NCBI GenBank assembly: GCA_013288465.1
Contig: JABDBT010000004.1
Location: 1-45,013 of the forward strand
Length of the DNA: 45,013 nt
Origin: Bacteroidota bacterium
Lineage (GTDB): Bacteria; Bacteroidota; Bacteroidia; Sphingobacteriales; Sphingobacteriaceae
Reading direction: 5' to 3'
Shown here: positions 1-8,700 of the stretch, piece after piece
How positions within the stretch are numbered: position 1 is the first letter of the stretch
Layout: every line of letters begins with the position of its first letter
Translations under genes and position numbers: made by a program
Notes under the pieces: generated by a model
What the model saw: the letters and a program-made list of their open reading frames with translations, nothing else
Database searches by the model: none
What the model was told of the DNA's origin: nothing

Positions 1-687
1 CAGCCTCATCCGCAAAGGTTCCCTGTACGTACTGCCAATGGGTATTTTTTCGCCGTTAATAACCAGCTGATGCACTTCGATAGTGCTGATATGCTTTACC
101 GCCACTACAAATGATTTATGTACCCTGATAAACTCATCAGCCGGCACCAGGTCGAAAATATCGGTCATATTCTCGCGGATCAGTATTTTCTTATCTTTCA
201 AATAAACAGTGATGTAATTACCGTCCTTCTCTAAATACAATATATCGCTAATTTTAACCTGGTAGGTTTGCGAGCCGCTTTTAATAAATACGGTTGCCGC
301 CGTTTCGCTTTTGGCGGTTGCCCCATTTTTTGTTAAACCCAAATTGGCAGCCTTATTAACCGCGGTTAAAAACCTGTTGAAAGTTATAGGCTTCAGCAAA
401 TAATCAATAGCGTTTAAATTATAGCTTTCAACCGCGTAATTACTGTAGGCGGTGGTAAAAATAACCATGGGCTTAACAGCAAGTGTTTGTATCAACTGCA
501 AACCGTTAACATCGGGCATATTAATATCCAGGAAAATGAGGTCTATTTTTTCGCTGTTCAAAAACTCAATAGCCTTAACCGGTTCGCGAAAAGTTGCTTT
601 TAAACAAACTAAATCGCTTTTTTGGCAATAGCGCTCTATTACCTCCAACGCTTTGGGTTCATCATCAATGGCTACGCAGTTTATCAT
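1..687 (-). CDS. LytTR-family response regulator (3' end cut by window edge)
   Basis: Cytoplasmic DNA-binding response regulator, read on the minus strand from an ATG at 685-687; 229 codons are present and no stop is reached before the edge. The receiver domain (about residues 1-120) has the acidic pair D8-D9, the phospho-acceptor D54 in the segment FLDINMP, and a late LLKP lysine motif. Residues 135-229 form a LytTR DNA-binding domain ending in the usual IGSTYRE segment, so only a few residues are probably missing. It follows the LytS-type kinase at 871-1989 on the same strand, 183 bp away, and is its likely partner. Its targets are unknown; the divergent GLPGLI/barrel pair is one candidate. 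Confidence 0.93.
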   Translation of the reverse strand, partial: MINCVAIDDEPKALEVIERYCQKSDLVCLKATFREPVKAIEFLNSEKIDLIFLDINMPDVNGLQLIQTLAVKPMVIFTTAYSNYAVESYNLNAIDYLLKPITFNRFLTAVNKAANLGLTKNGATAKSETAATVFIKSGSQTYQVKISDILYLEKDGNYITVYLKDKKILIRENMTDIFDLVPADEFIRVHKSFVVAVKHISTIEVHQLVINGEKIPIGSTYREPLRMRL

Positions 688-714
688 TCTAAATTATCTA
701 AATTAAAGTGTATT

Positions 715-871
715 CGCCTCACCCTGCCCTCTCCAAAGGAGAGGGTTCTGATCAGCAAATTATATTTTTACCCACTTTTAACCGCTCCCGAAACAAACCC
801 TTTCCGTATTCCTTCTCCTTTGGAGAAGGTGGCCGAAGGCCGGATGAGGCGAAGAGAGGTTGAGGTGAGGC
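715..871. repeat. Palindromic intergenic element between kinase and regulator
   Basis: This element fills nearly the whole gap between the kinase stop and the regulator start. It holds two perfect hairpins, CCCTCTCC-AAA-GGAGAGGG at 727-745 and CCTTCTCC-TTT-GGAGAAGG at 811-829. Outer arms GCCTCACC (716-723) and GGTGAGGC (864-871) bracket them. A related but shorter relic lies at 2019-2105. The form is that of a non-autonomous interspersed repeat; no coding capacity is visible. Lying inside a transcription unit, it will be in the mRNA and may affect stability or partial termination (inference). Confidence 0.7.
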
Positions 872-1989
872 TATTCTAAATTAATTTTAAGCTCAACAAC
901 ATACTTATCTTCATCACTGTTAATAGCCAGTTCATATTTTCCGGGATATAATAGATCCAGCCTTCTTTTCACGTTTTCGAGCCCAATGCCGTTGGTGTTG
1001 TCGTCCATTTTTTTGATATGACTGTAGTTTTTGTTTTCGCAGCGGAATACCACCAGCTTATCAACTAACGCGACATCCATATCAATTTGCCAGGGCTGGC
1101 CTATCAAAACACCATATTTAAAGGCGTTTTCAACAAATGGAATAAACAGCATAGGGGCAATAAAAAGGCTGTCGATATGCTCGGGATAATTAAAATTCAC
1201 CTTCACCTCATCGTCAGGGTACCGCAGCTCATTTAATAAAATACAATTTTCGAGGTATTCCATTTCTTTGCGCAGCGGCACCCGCTCCACATTGCTTTCA
1301 TACAACATATAGCGCATCATTGCCGATAACCGCGAAATGCCGTCGGCCAGTTCTTCGTTCCCCTTACCCTGCGCCATCGAAAACAAATTATTAAGCGTAT
1401 TAAACAGGAAGTGCGGGTTGATCTGCGATTTTAAAAATTTGATCTCGGTACTCAGCTGGTTCGCCTCTAATTGCTTACGGATCAACTCGTTTTTTATCCA
1501 TGCTTTTGAAAAAAAGTAAGCTATTGATGCGCCAAGCGTAAACAGGAAAACAAGCAACATGCTAAGCTGTAGATGCAACCAGGTATTGACCATTAAATTA
1601 GGGGGCAATTTAAATTGCTTAATATTAACAGGCATGGCGAGTTTAAAGTCGACCAAAAAGCCCACAATAAAGTAATCAGCCCAAAATATAAGTGCAAACC
1701 ACGCGGCAGCGGCGCCAAGTTGCTGGTAGCCGTTTTTCCAATGCACCATTTTTTTAAACAACCAAAAAACGTTGCTATAAAATAACAGCATCAAAAACAC
1801 AATAATGAAAAACATAAAGGGCTGCAGCGATGTCTCGATGTGCTTTACCGTAACTACACTATTGCCGATTTTTCTTACATTTATCCTAAAAGTAGTAGCC
1901 GAGCCTAAAGCTACTAACACATATAGCACCGCCAGCCACAATAAAATGTGCAGCAAAATTTCGAGCCAGTGTTTTTTAATAAACTTCAT
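871..1989 (-). CDS. LytS/YehU-type sensor histidine kinase
   Basis: Inner-membrane sensor kinase of 372 residues that should phosphorylate the LytTR regulator downstream. Four hydrophobic segments (about residues 8-29, 57-78, 92-115 and 136-160) form the membrane part. The His_kinase domain follows, with the phospho-acceptor H193 in NPHFLFN, and then a HATPase_c domain with the N-box asparagine in FVENAFKYG (near N288) and a GIGLENVKRRL G-box near 335. Length and layout are normal for Bacteroidota LytS-like kinases. No periplasmic sensor domain is evident, so the signal is unknown. The ATG at 1987-1989 fits the start of the first membrane helix. Confidence 0.93.
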   Translation of the reverse strand: MKFIKKHWLEILLHILLWLAVLYVLVALGSATTFRINVRKIGNSVVTVKHIETSLQPFMFFIIVFLMLLFYSNVFWLFKKMVHWKNGYQQLGAAAAWFALIFWADYFIVGFLVDFKLAMPVNIKQFKLPPNLMVNTWLHLQLSMLLVFLFTLGASIAYFFSKAWIKNELIRKQLEANQLSTEIKFLKSQINPHFLFNTLNNLFSMAQGKGNEELADGISRLSAMMRYMLYESNVERVPLRKEMEYLENCILLNELRYPDDEVKVNFNYPEHIDSLFIAPMLFIPFVENAFKYGVLIGQPWQIDMDVALVDKLVVFRCENKNYSHIKKMDDNTNGIGLENVKRRLDLLYPGKYELAINSDEDKYVVELKINLE

Positions 1990-2306
1990 TTATAAATAAA
2001 AATATAAAACTCTTCCAAACCCTCTTTGCGCGCAGCGGAGAGAGGGTGGTCGAGCGACTTAGCGATGACCGGGTGAGTCCTCGCCGAGCGGCATTGCCGC
2101 CAATGCATTTGCCCAAACAAAGATATATGCTTCCCCGAAGCGCTAAAATTTATGTTACTAATATAGCCAATAGCCCGCCCAATGGTTTGTTTTTGCAATC
2201 CCGGATAACAAATATCAGTTTTTGGCGAATAGAAAACCGCTATTCGTACCAAACTTTTTATGGGGTGATGATTGCGATTTACTATTGTATAAAAATTATC
2301 ACAAAT
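1990..2306. other. Divergent intergenic region, kinase versus GLPGLI gene
   Basis: This 317-bp gap separates the minus-strand kinase from the plus-strand GLPGLI gene. Positions 2019-2105 hold a degenerate repeat: CCCTCT (2020-2025) pairs with AGAGGG (2041-2046), followed by GC-rich hairpin sequence. The rest is AT-rich promoter DNA. A 7-bp inverted repeat, CGAATAG (2226-2232) and CTATTCG (2240-2246), could be a regulator site. An open frame reads upstream from 2307 through this gap, but it crosses the repeat and has no signal peptide at its end, so I do not take it as coding. Confidence 0.6.
2256..2287 (+). promoter_or_regulatory. Candidate promoter of the GLPGLI/barrel unit
   Basis: The sequence TTTT-N20-TACTATTG matches the Bacteroidota sigma-ABfr pattern TTTG-N19/21-TAnnTTTG with one mismatch in each box. 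Transcription would start near 2294, about 13 bp before the ATG at 2307, which supports that start over the upstream in-frame extension. Prediction from pattern only. Confidence 0.35.
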
Positions 2307-3239
2307 ATGAAAAAGCACCTATTTCTATTCGCTTCTTTATTGCTTACAGCCGTTGCTGTACAGGCACAAAAAGCCGATGAAGCCAACGCCATGGTACACT
2401 ATAAGTTTACACATCTGCGCGATACCACCAAACCTACCGAACCTTATAAAGAAAATATGATGTTGCTGATAGGCAAAAGCGCCACAGCCTATAAAAGTTA
2501 CGATAGCCGCCTGGCTGATGAAAATGTAAAAAAACAAATTCAGGAGCAAATGGCTAACGGCAGCGGGCGCATAATGATCAAACGGACAAATGGTGGTTCA
2601 AATACCGAATATTATTTGTTCCCCGATGAGAAAAAGTTAGTGCGTAAAGAAAAACTCATTAACAGTTATTTGATAGACGAACCCTACCCGGTTATTAAAT
2701 GGAAGATAAGCAGCGATACCATGAGCTTTGGCGCTTTGCATTGCCAAAAGGCCACCACTCATTTTAAAGGGCGTGATTATACCGCCTGGTTTTGTCCCGA
2801 TCTGCCTATGCAGGGCGGCCCATGGAAGCTATCAGGATTGCCCGGGTTAATACTTGAAGCCTATGATACAAAGAGACAGGTTGAATTTAAATTTGACGGC
2901 ATTGAGGACCTGAGCAAACTGGCTAAACCCACCACTACTGCTGCAAATGAGCCGCACCCGGGTGATGGCGGGATGATGGTAAAGGTTATCGGCATGGATG
3001 ATAACCAGGACCCACGTGCAATAGAGTTGCCGTCCAATGGCATTAAAACTAACGAAAAGGAGTTTGCCAACCTAAAAGAAGCCATGCGTAAAGACCCCAA
3101 TGCCTTTGCACAGGCGGCAATGGCCGGGCAAGGCGGTAATATGAAATTAAACGGCAGCGGGCCGCAAAACTCCATGAATATAAAAATGGGCCCTCCGCCT
3201 GTGATAAATAACCCGTTAGAATTGCCGGAGAAAAAATGA
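2307..3239 (+). CDS. GLPGLI family exported protein
   Basis: A 310-residue protein of the Bacteroidota GLPGLI family, named for the motif seen here as SGLPGLILEAYD near residue 180. The start at 2307 gives a classic signal peptide (MKKHLFLFASLLLTAVAVQA then Q), so the product is exported to the periplasm or beyond. The C-terminal third is Gly/Met/Pro-rich and looks disordered. Family members are usually encoded just before a TonB-dependent-receptor-like barrel, as here: the stop overlaps the next start by four bases (ATGA at 3236-3239), which implies translational coupling. The biochemical role of the family is not established. An open frame extends upstream to 2046 but crosses repeat DNA. 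Confidence 0.9.
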   Translation: MKKHLFLFASLLLTAVAVQAQKADEANAMVHYKFTHLRDTTKPTEPYKENMMLLIGKSATAYKSYDSRLADENVKKQIQEQMANGSGRIMIKRTNGGSNTEYYLFPDEKKLVRKEKLINSYLIDEPYPVIKWKISSDTMSFGALHCQKATTHFKGRDYTAWFCPDLPMQGGPWKLSGLPGLILEAYDTKRQVEFKFDGIEDLSKLAKPTTTAANEPHPGDGGMMVKVIGMDDNQDPRAIELPSNGIKTNEKEFANLKEAMRKDPNAFAQAAMAGQGGNMKLNGSGPQNSMNIKMGPPPVINNPLELPEKK

Positions 3240-5908
3240 GTAAACTAATAAAGCGTTTAGGGCTATTATGGATAATAGCCCTGCTTTGCCCTGCCGTATT
3301 CGGCCAAAATATTAAAGGCATGATAACTGATAGTACCGGTAAAGCAGTACCTTTTGCTACCATCAATTTAAAAAACAACAGCAACCTGGTTATTGATTAT
3401 ACCAAAACTGATGCAAAGGGCGCCTACCAGTTTGAAGCACCCGAAGGGATAGCCATAAACACTTTGCTGGTTGAGGTAAATTTTATTGGCTATAAAAGGC
3501 AAAGCAAAAAAATTATTGACCTCAATACACCGGTTAATTTTACCTTATCGGCTGCCGGCAATATGCTGCAAACCGTTAACATCAAAGACAGTGCGCCCCA
3601 TCTGCGCACCAGTGGCGATACCACGAGCTACAAAGTAAGCGATTTTAGTAACCCGCAGGACCGTGTAATAGGCGATGTGTTAAAAAAGCTGCCGGGTGTT
3701 TCGGTAGCTGACGACGGGAAGATAAGTTATAATGGTAAGGCTATTTCTAACCTCTATATCGGTGGCGATAACTTATTGGATGATAAGTATAATATTGCCA
3801 CTAATACCATCCCCCACGGTGTAGTTAATGAGGTGCAGGTGATTGAAAACCACCAGCCTATTAAAATGCTGCAAAATAAAGTAATGAGCGATGATGTGGC
3901 GCTTAATTTGACCATTAAAAAGGGAGCCCAACTCCAGTTAGTTGGGCAGGAAAGTATAGGGGCGGGTTTGCCCGGCAACTATGACGAAGACCTTAACGCC
4001 ATGATGTTTAAGGACAAATACAAAGCCATAAACTATCTGAAAGGCAATAACACCGGTTACGATGTGCAGAATGACCTGGTATCGCATAATATGGCTAATT
4101 ATCTGCAAAACATTGATAATGATAAGCCCGCCACGGTATTATCATTAGGCACCATTAATAACCCCGACCTTAGGAGAAACCGGTATTTGTTTGATCAGTC
4201 GGGCATTATAAACCTGAACAACCTTTTTACTATTGAAAAGGGCGTACAACTACGGGCCAACGTATATTACCTGCATGATACACAACGGCAGGACTTTAAG
4301 CAGCAAACCCAAATATTTTTGCCCGGCGACACTGTAAAATATACCGAAACTCAACAAAATAAATTCAGGCCCGATATATTGCACGGCCAGTTTACCCTGA
4401 ACGTTAATAAAGATAAATACTACCTGAACGACGCTTTAATAACTGATTACAGCCATAAATCAGAATATTCAAACCTTAATACCAATGGCACAGGCGTTAA
4501 CCAGGTTTTTAAGGATAATTCGCTTGATTTTTCGAACGAATTTGATTTAATGCAAACTATTAAATCAAACAATAATATCCTGGAGATATATTCGTACATC
4601 AACCATATTAGTGAACCCGAAAACCGGGTGATAAACCCGGGTTATAACGCGGCTATATTTAACAACGGCAACCCCTATGCCCAATTATCGCAAACGGTTA
4701 ATGTGCCTACCTGGTTTACCAATAACTACATATCGTACAAAATCCCCGGCGATTATATAACCCAAAGCTATAAAGCGGGTTTCCTGGTGCAATCGCAACA
4801 ATTGCGATCAAATTTAAACGTGCTGCAGTTCAATAACAATAACCGGACACCTGATAGTTCGGTCAACAATTTAAACTGGACACGCAAAAAACTATTTACC
4901 GAAGTGGCGTTTGACCTGCCCGGCAAAATATTAAAGATAAACCTTACGCTGCCGCTTAACCTGCAGCAAATAAATTATAACGACAGTCTGTACGCTTTAA
5001 ATAAAAGCCTTACCCGTTTATACTTCAACCCGCAGTTTAAGGTTAAATACCAGGTAGGTATTGAAGATTATTTTAGCGCTTTGTACAATTACCGCAATAA
5101 TATTGGCAACATACAGGACGTTTACCGCGGCTCTATTTTAACAGATTACCGTACCCTATACGCCAACAATGCCGACCTTACCGAAACCAAAGGGCAAACA
5201 GCCGCGTTGGGTTATAACTATCGTAAGGCCCTTACACTATTTTTCTTCAGTATAAACACTTTTTATAACCATATAGCGGCCAACAGCATTACCTCAAGTT
5301 TAATTAGCAACAGCTTGCAGCAGCGTATTGTATTGCCTTACCAAAACAACACCGATATATGGTCGGTTAGTGGTTATATCAGTAAATACTCGTTTTCGTT
5401 ACGTACAACATTTAGCGGCGGCGTACAATGGCAGTCAAGCAGTACTAACCAGATACAAAACAATACCCTGCTGCCCTATAAAACCATTGCCACTAACTTT
5501 AATGCCGGTGCCGACACCAAACTCAGCGACCAGCTAACCGTGGGCTATAAAGCCAATGTTAACCTAACCAACAGCCATTCAACGACAGCCGCTTCGGCTT
5601 ACAACATTACCCAATTGATACAGCAGGTTACTGTAAACTATAACCCGCTTACCAACCTTTTCTTCAACCTATCCGGCGAAGATTACCTAACCAAACAAAA
5701 ACAAGCCAACGACCTGAAATACTTTTTTGCTGATGCCTCTATGCGGTACCGTTTCACCAAACTTAAAACCGATATTGAGCTAAGCGGGGTTAACCTGTTA
5801 AATGTTAAAAATTACAACACGCTCAACTTAGCCGCAAATACCTTTACCTCCGGCACTTTTGCCCTGCCGGGGAGGATTGTAATGGTGAAGTTTTTGTTTA
5901 ATATTTAG
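3236..5908 (+). CDS. TonB-dependent-receptor-like outer-membrane barrel protein with CarboxypepD-reg domain
   Basis: An 890-residue outer-membrane protein. After a signal peptide ending in AVFGQ (about residue 23) comes a carboxypeptidase-regulatory-like beta-sandwich (about 25-108), recognisable by the TGKAVPFATINL and YTKTDAKGAYQF segments. A plug-like domain follows (about 125-230, with the KKLPGVSVADDGKISYNG segment) and then a long, Asn/Tyr-rich beta-barrel to the C terminus (IVMVKFLFNI). This layout matches SusC-like or outer-membrane beta-barrel family proteins that travel with GLPGLI partners, rather than a PUL SusC with a SusD. The substrate is unknown. The 3' end has a diverged second copy at 6315-6360. 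Confidence 0.87.
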   Translation: MSKLIKRLGLLWIIALLCPAVFGQNIKGMITDSTGKAVPFATINLKNNSNLVIDYTKTDAKGAYQFEAPEGIAINTLLVEVNFIGYKRQSKKIIDLNTPVNFTLSAAGNMLQTVNIKDSAPHLRTSGDTTSYKVSDFSNPQDRVIGDVLKKLPGVSVADDGKISYNGKAISNLYIGGDNLLDDKYNIATNTIPHGVVNEVQVIENHQPIKMLQNKVMSDDVALNLTIKKGAQLQLVGQESIGAGLPGNYDEDLNAMMFKDKYKAINYLKGNNTGYDVQNDLVSHNMANYLQNIDNDKPATVLSLGTINNPDLRRNRYLFDQSGIINLNNLFTIEKGVQLRANVYYLHDTQRQDFKQQTQIFLPGDTVKYTETQQNKFRPDILHGQFTLNVNKDKYYLNDALITDYSHKSEYSNLNTNGTGVNQVFKDNSLDFSNEFDLMQTIKSNNNILEIYSYINHISEPENRVINPGYNAAIFNNGNPYAQLSQTVNVPTWFTNNYISYKIPGDYITQSYKAGFLVQSQQLRSNLNVLQFNNNNRTPDSSVNNLNWTRKKLFTEVAFDLPGKILKINLTLPLNLQQINYNDSLYALNKSLTRLYFNPQFKVKYQVGIEDYFSALYNYRNNIGNIQDVYRGSILTDYRTLYANNADLTETKGQTAALGYNYRKALTLFFFSINTFYNHIAANSITSSLISNSLQQRIVLPYQNNTDIWSVSGYISKYSFSLRTTFSGGVQWQSSSTNQIQNNTLLPYKTIATNFNAGADTKLSDQLTVGYKANVNLTNSHSTTAASAYNITQLIQQVTVNYNPLTNLFFNLSGEDYLTKQKQANDLKYFFADASMRYRFTKLKTDIELSGVNLLNVKNYNTLNLAANTFTSGTFALPGRIVMVKFLFNI

Positions 5909-6407
5909 GCGGGTTGGTTGGTGCGGGGCGCAAGGCGGGGGCGAAGCTAATTTGTCGCTTTGATTTGCATTGTTACGAGATTGCTTCAACCGCTCTTGCG
6001 CTTTAAATTGACGTTTGGCAATGCAGTGGTAATCACTAATATTTCTATATCTAATAATGCCTCTTTTATTATTTCCGGTATGTTGTTAGAGGCGTAGCCT
6101 CGGCCAATATATTAACAACGGATTTTAATCCGTTGAAAAGAAAAAACAGCACTAATAAGAACCATAGGTTCGGTCAATATAAGCGGGTAGCTAATAATAT
6201 ACACCGTGCCTACAGCACTCCTGTTTAAGTTGGTTTAGGGCAACGGGTTAAAACCCGTTGTTATAAAATGAGCCGGGCCGATGGCCCTTTAAAAAGGATT
6301 GCTACGAGCTATTTGCCTGCCGGAGAAGATTGTGATGGTGAAGTTTATGTTTAATATTAAGAATTTAATTAAATTAACCGTCGATTTAAACCCATTATTG
6401 CAATAAC
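5909..6407. repeat. Repeat-rich intergenic island with several palindromes
   Basis: No gene is visible in this 499-bp gap. It contains short perfect hairpins: GAGGC-GTA-GCCTC (6089-6101), CAACGGATT-TT-AATCCGTTG (6116-6135), CAACGGGTT-AA-AACCCGTTG (6241-6260) and GGGCC-GAT-GGCCC (6275-6287). The paired CAACGG motifs flank about 100 bp containing other repeat-like words. This looks like REP/BIME-type non-autonomous elements. The segment 6315-6360 is separate: a relic of the barrel gene's 3' end. Confidence 0.65.
6315..6360 (+). pseudogene. Relic copy of the 3' end of the barrel gene
   Basis: The DNA around 6317-6360 matches the last ~42 bases of the barrel gene at 5867-5908 with a few substitutions. 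In one frame it reads LPEKIVMVKFMFNI against LPGRIVMVKFLFNI at the true C terminus. It lacks the stop and continues a few codons. The conserved reading frame suggests the tail of a former paralogous barrel gene whose body was lost, or a duplication footprint with repeats in between. It has no start and cannot be functional. Confidence 0.7.
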
Positions 6408-6860
6408 ATGATTACAAAAACACTTATCACTTGCTGCCTAATTTTTATTTCGACACTAACCTTTGGGCAAAATAAAGATGAGTTACTCTATCAAGCCATT
6501 TCAAAAAAAGACACTGCGAAAGTTAAATCCCTTTTAATTCAGGGAGCAAATCCAAATTTCAAGAAAAAGGTGGGAGAGTTCGAAATCAGTATGTTAATTC
6601 TTGCAATCCAGGAAAGGAACTATACCATTTCAAAATTATTGGTTGACCATAAAGTAGATGTTAATTTTAAAGACTGGTTTAAAACAACAGCCTTAATGTA
6701 TGCAGCTAATTTTGGCGACAAACACATAGTGGAGTTGTTAATTGCCAATGGTGCAGATGTTAATGCTAAAGATGAACAAGGCAACTCAGTATTATCCGCA
6801 GCAAAAGAAAGCAAAAATGAAGAAGTTATAAAGTTGATAGAAAGTTTAGTGAAACAATAA
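6408..6860 (+). CDS. Exported ankyrin-repeat protein
   Basis: A 150-residue protein with an N-terminal signal peptide (cleavage likely after residue 20, TFG then Q) and about three ankyrin repeats covering residues 24-140. The clearest repeat is KTTALMYAANFGDKHIVELL with the following IANGADVNAKDEQGNS turn (residues 92-127). It should be periplasmic or surface-linked and bind a protein partner. Base composition is visibly more AT-rich than the genes on either side, and it follows a repeat island and a gene relic, so it may be a recent arrival. It stands alone and ends at a good terminator. Function unknown. Confidence 0.85.
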   Translation: MITKTLITCCLIFISTLTFGQNKDELLYQAISKKDTAKVKSLLIQGANPNFKKKVGEFEISMLILAIQERNYTISKLLVDHKVDVNFKDWFKTTALMYAANFGDKHIVELLIANGADVNAKDEQGNSVLSAAKESKNEEVIKLIESLVKQ

Positions 6861-6883
6861 ATCATTGCTTTTGACATAAACGA

Positions 6884-6921
6884 AAAAGACTTCCGAAGTT
6901 TTTAAAACTTGGAAGTCTTTT
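6884..6921 (+). terminator. Intrinsic terminator between ankyrin gene and nadE
   Basis: The arms AAAAGACTTCC(G)AAGTTTT and AAAACTTGGAAGTCTTTT form a long stem with a one-base bulge. The T-rich arm end serves the plus-strand ankyrin gene, and the A-rich left side could serve nadE from the other strand. Confidence 0.65.
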
Positions 6922-6984
6922 ATTGCAAACTGCGAACTAAAATCTGCCAACTAATTATTTCCCCTACTCTCCGCATACCGCTAT

Positions 6985-8634
6985 TTACGATAGATACTTA
7001 CCCACAATAGGCATTCTTCGGCCCATGCCAAATGCTTTGGGCGATACCCTTAAAATTGGCGGCGTTTGGTAACGTTTATGCTCAGATATATTAGTGAGCC
7101 TGATAACCCGGCGAACGGTTTTTTCGTCAAAACCCATCTGGATAATTTCGGCCGACGAGCAACGGTGCTCAATATATTCGAACAAAATTTTATCTAAAAT
7201 ATCATATTCGGGCAACGAGTCGGTATCCTTTTGGTCGGGCCTTAACTCGGCCGACGGTGGTTTGATAATAGAGTTTTCGGGGATGATTTCCTTGTCGCGG
7301 TTAATGTGCCTGGCCAGTTCAAAAACCTGGGTTTTATAAACATCACCAATTACTGATATGCCGCCGCACATATCGCCATAAAGCGTGCCATAGCCTACCG
7401 CTGCTTCACTTTTATTAGAAGTGTTAAGCAAGATGTATCCGAATTTATTGCACATCGCCATGAGCACCACAGCCCTGCTGCGCGATTGTATATTTTCTTC
7501 GGCTATATTAAACGGTAAATTATTGAACTGCGATTGCAGCGCCGTTTCAAAAGCTTCGGTGATATGTTTAATAGGAACGATCTCGTGCTTGCAGCCCAGG
7601 TTCTTCACCAAATCTTCGGCATCTTTTAATGAATGGTCGCTCGAAAATATGGAAGGCAGCAGTACCGCCATTACATTTTCTGCACCCAGCGCCTCGGCAG
7701 CCAGCGCGCACACCACTGCCGAATCGATCCCCCCGGATAAGCCCAATATGGCCCGGCTAAAGCCCGATTTGTAAAAATAATCGCGGATGCCTAAAATAAT
7801 AGCCTGGTGTATTTGTTCAATATCGCTCTCGCGTACATTTTTCAGGGTTGAAGGTTGCAACAAAGTTACCGCGCCTTCCTTTGTTAAGGTATAGTAAGCC
7901 AGGCTTTCTTCAAAATAAGGCAGTTCATCAACCAGTTTGCCGGTATTATCAAAAACAAGCGAGCCGCCGTCAAAAATAATTTCGGTTTGCGCGCCCACAT
8001 GGTTCACGTAAAACAAAGGCAAATTATAGCGCGCCGCGTTATCCTTTAAAATAGCAATTCGTTCCTCATCATGGTTGTAAGCAAATGGCGAAGCAGCAAT
8101 ATTGATCATTACATCAGGTTGCTGTTTGATCAGGATGTCCATTGGCCGGGTAATGTACAGCGGGTTTTCAATGGTGTTCCAAAGGTCCTCGCAAATGGTT
8201 AAAGCTATGCGGTGCCCTTTAAATTCAATGCAGTTAAACTCGGTTGACGGTTCAAAATACCGGTACTCGTCAAAAATATCATAGTTAGGCAACAGCGCCT
8301 TGTTTACAATGGCTTTAACTTCTCCGTTATCAATAAAATAGGCCGAATTATTCAGGTCCTTCCCTTCGGGTTTATGATTGGGGATAGGCAAACCTATTAT
8401 ACAGGCAATGCCTGTACACGCGGCAGCTATGGTTTTAGCGGCCTCTTCACATTCATTTATAAAATCATCAAATTCTAAAAAATCGCGCGACGGATAACCA
8501 CAAACGCATAGTTCTGAAAACACTACCAGGTCTGCCCCGTTTTGTTTAGCTTTTTGAATATGATCTATGATCTTAGCCGTGTTCGACTCAAAATTGCCAA
8601 CATGATAGTTAAGTTGGGCTAATGCTATTTTCAT
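6985..8634 (-). CDS. nadE: Glutamine-dependent NAD+ synthetase
   Basis: A 549-residue cytoplasmic enzyme that makes NAD+ from nicotinate adenine dinucleotide, ATP and glutamine-derived ammonia. The N-terminal nitrilase-type glutaminase (about residues 1-265) shows the Glu-Lys-Cys triad as E41 (FSELCVCGYPSR), K112 (NKALLPNYD) and C148 (LTICEDLW). The C-terminal synthetase starts near residue 270 and carries the SGGIDS ATP-pyrophosphatase loop at 300-305. The C-terminal segment SPKAFGMGRRMPI is also typical. Length is normal for the two-domain bacterial type. It is transcribed alone, divergently from gldB, with only 66 bp between the starts. Confidence 0.96.
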   Translation of the reverse strand: MKIALAQLNYHVGNFESNTAKIIDHIQKAKQNGADLVVFSELCVCGYPSRDFLEFDDFINECEEAAKTIAAACTGIACIIGLPIPNHKPEGKDLNNSAYFIDNGEVKAIVNKALLPNYDIFDEYRYFEPSTEFNCIEFKGHRIALTICEDLWNTIENPLYITRPMDILIKQQPDVMINIAASPFAYNHDEERIAILKDNAARYNLPLFYVNHVGAQTEIIFDGGSLVFDNTGKLVDELPYFEESLAYYTLTKEGAVTLLQPSTLKNVRESDIEQIHQAIILGIRDYFYKSGFSRAILGLSGGIDSAVVCALAAEALGAENVMAVLLPSIFSSDHSLKDAEDLVKNLGCKHEIVPIKHITEAFETALQSQFNNLPFNIAEENIQSRSRAVVLMAMCNKFGYILLNTSNKSEAAVGYGTLYGDMCGGISVIGDVYKTQVFELARHINRDKEIIPENSIIKPPSAELRPDQKDTDSLPEYDILDKILFEYIEHRCSSAEIIQMGFDEKTVRRVIRLTNISEHKRYQTPPILRVSPKAFGMGRRMPIVGKYLS

Positions 8635-8678
8635 AATTTAGATAACGGTAACGTTGAAGGTAAAGTGCAAATAATAGT

Positions 8679-8686
8679 TAATTTTG
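8679..8686 (+). promoter_or_regulatory. Candidate -7 element of gldB
   Basis: TAATTTTG matches TAnnTTTG exactly and would start transcription about 8 bases before the chosen gldB ATG at 8701. A recognisable -33 box is weak (a GTTG at longer-than-usual spacing). Its position argues against a start upstream at 8665, which would precede the transcript. Confidence 0.4.
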
Positions 8687-8700
8687 CGCAAAGGATAAAA

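Noticed and set aside
622..879. Open frame on the plus strand over the regulator start and repeat
   Set aside because: It lies antisense to the regulator N terminus and through the palindromic element; its translation is repeat-derived with no family character.
2046..2306. Upstream extension of the GLPGLI gene
   Set aside because: It crosses repeat DNA and would bury the signal peptide; the candidate promoter lies inside it.
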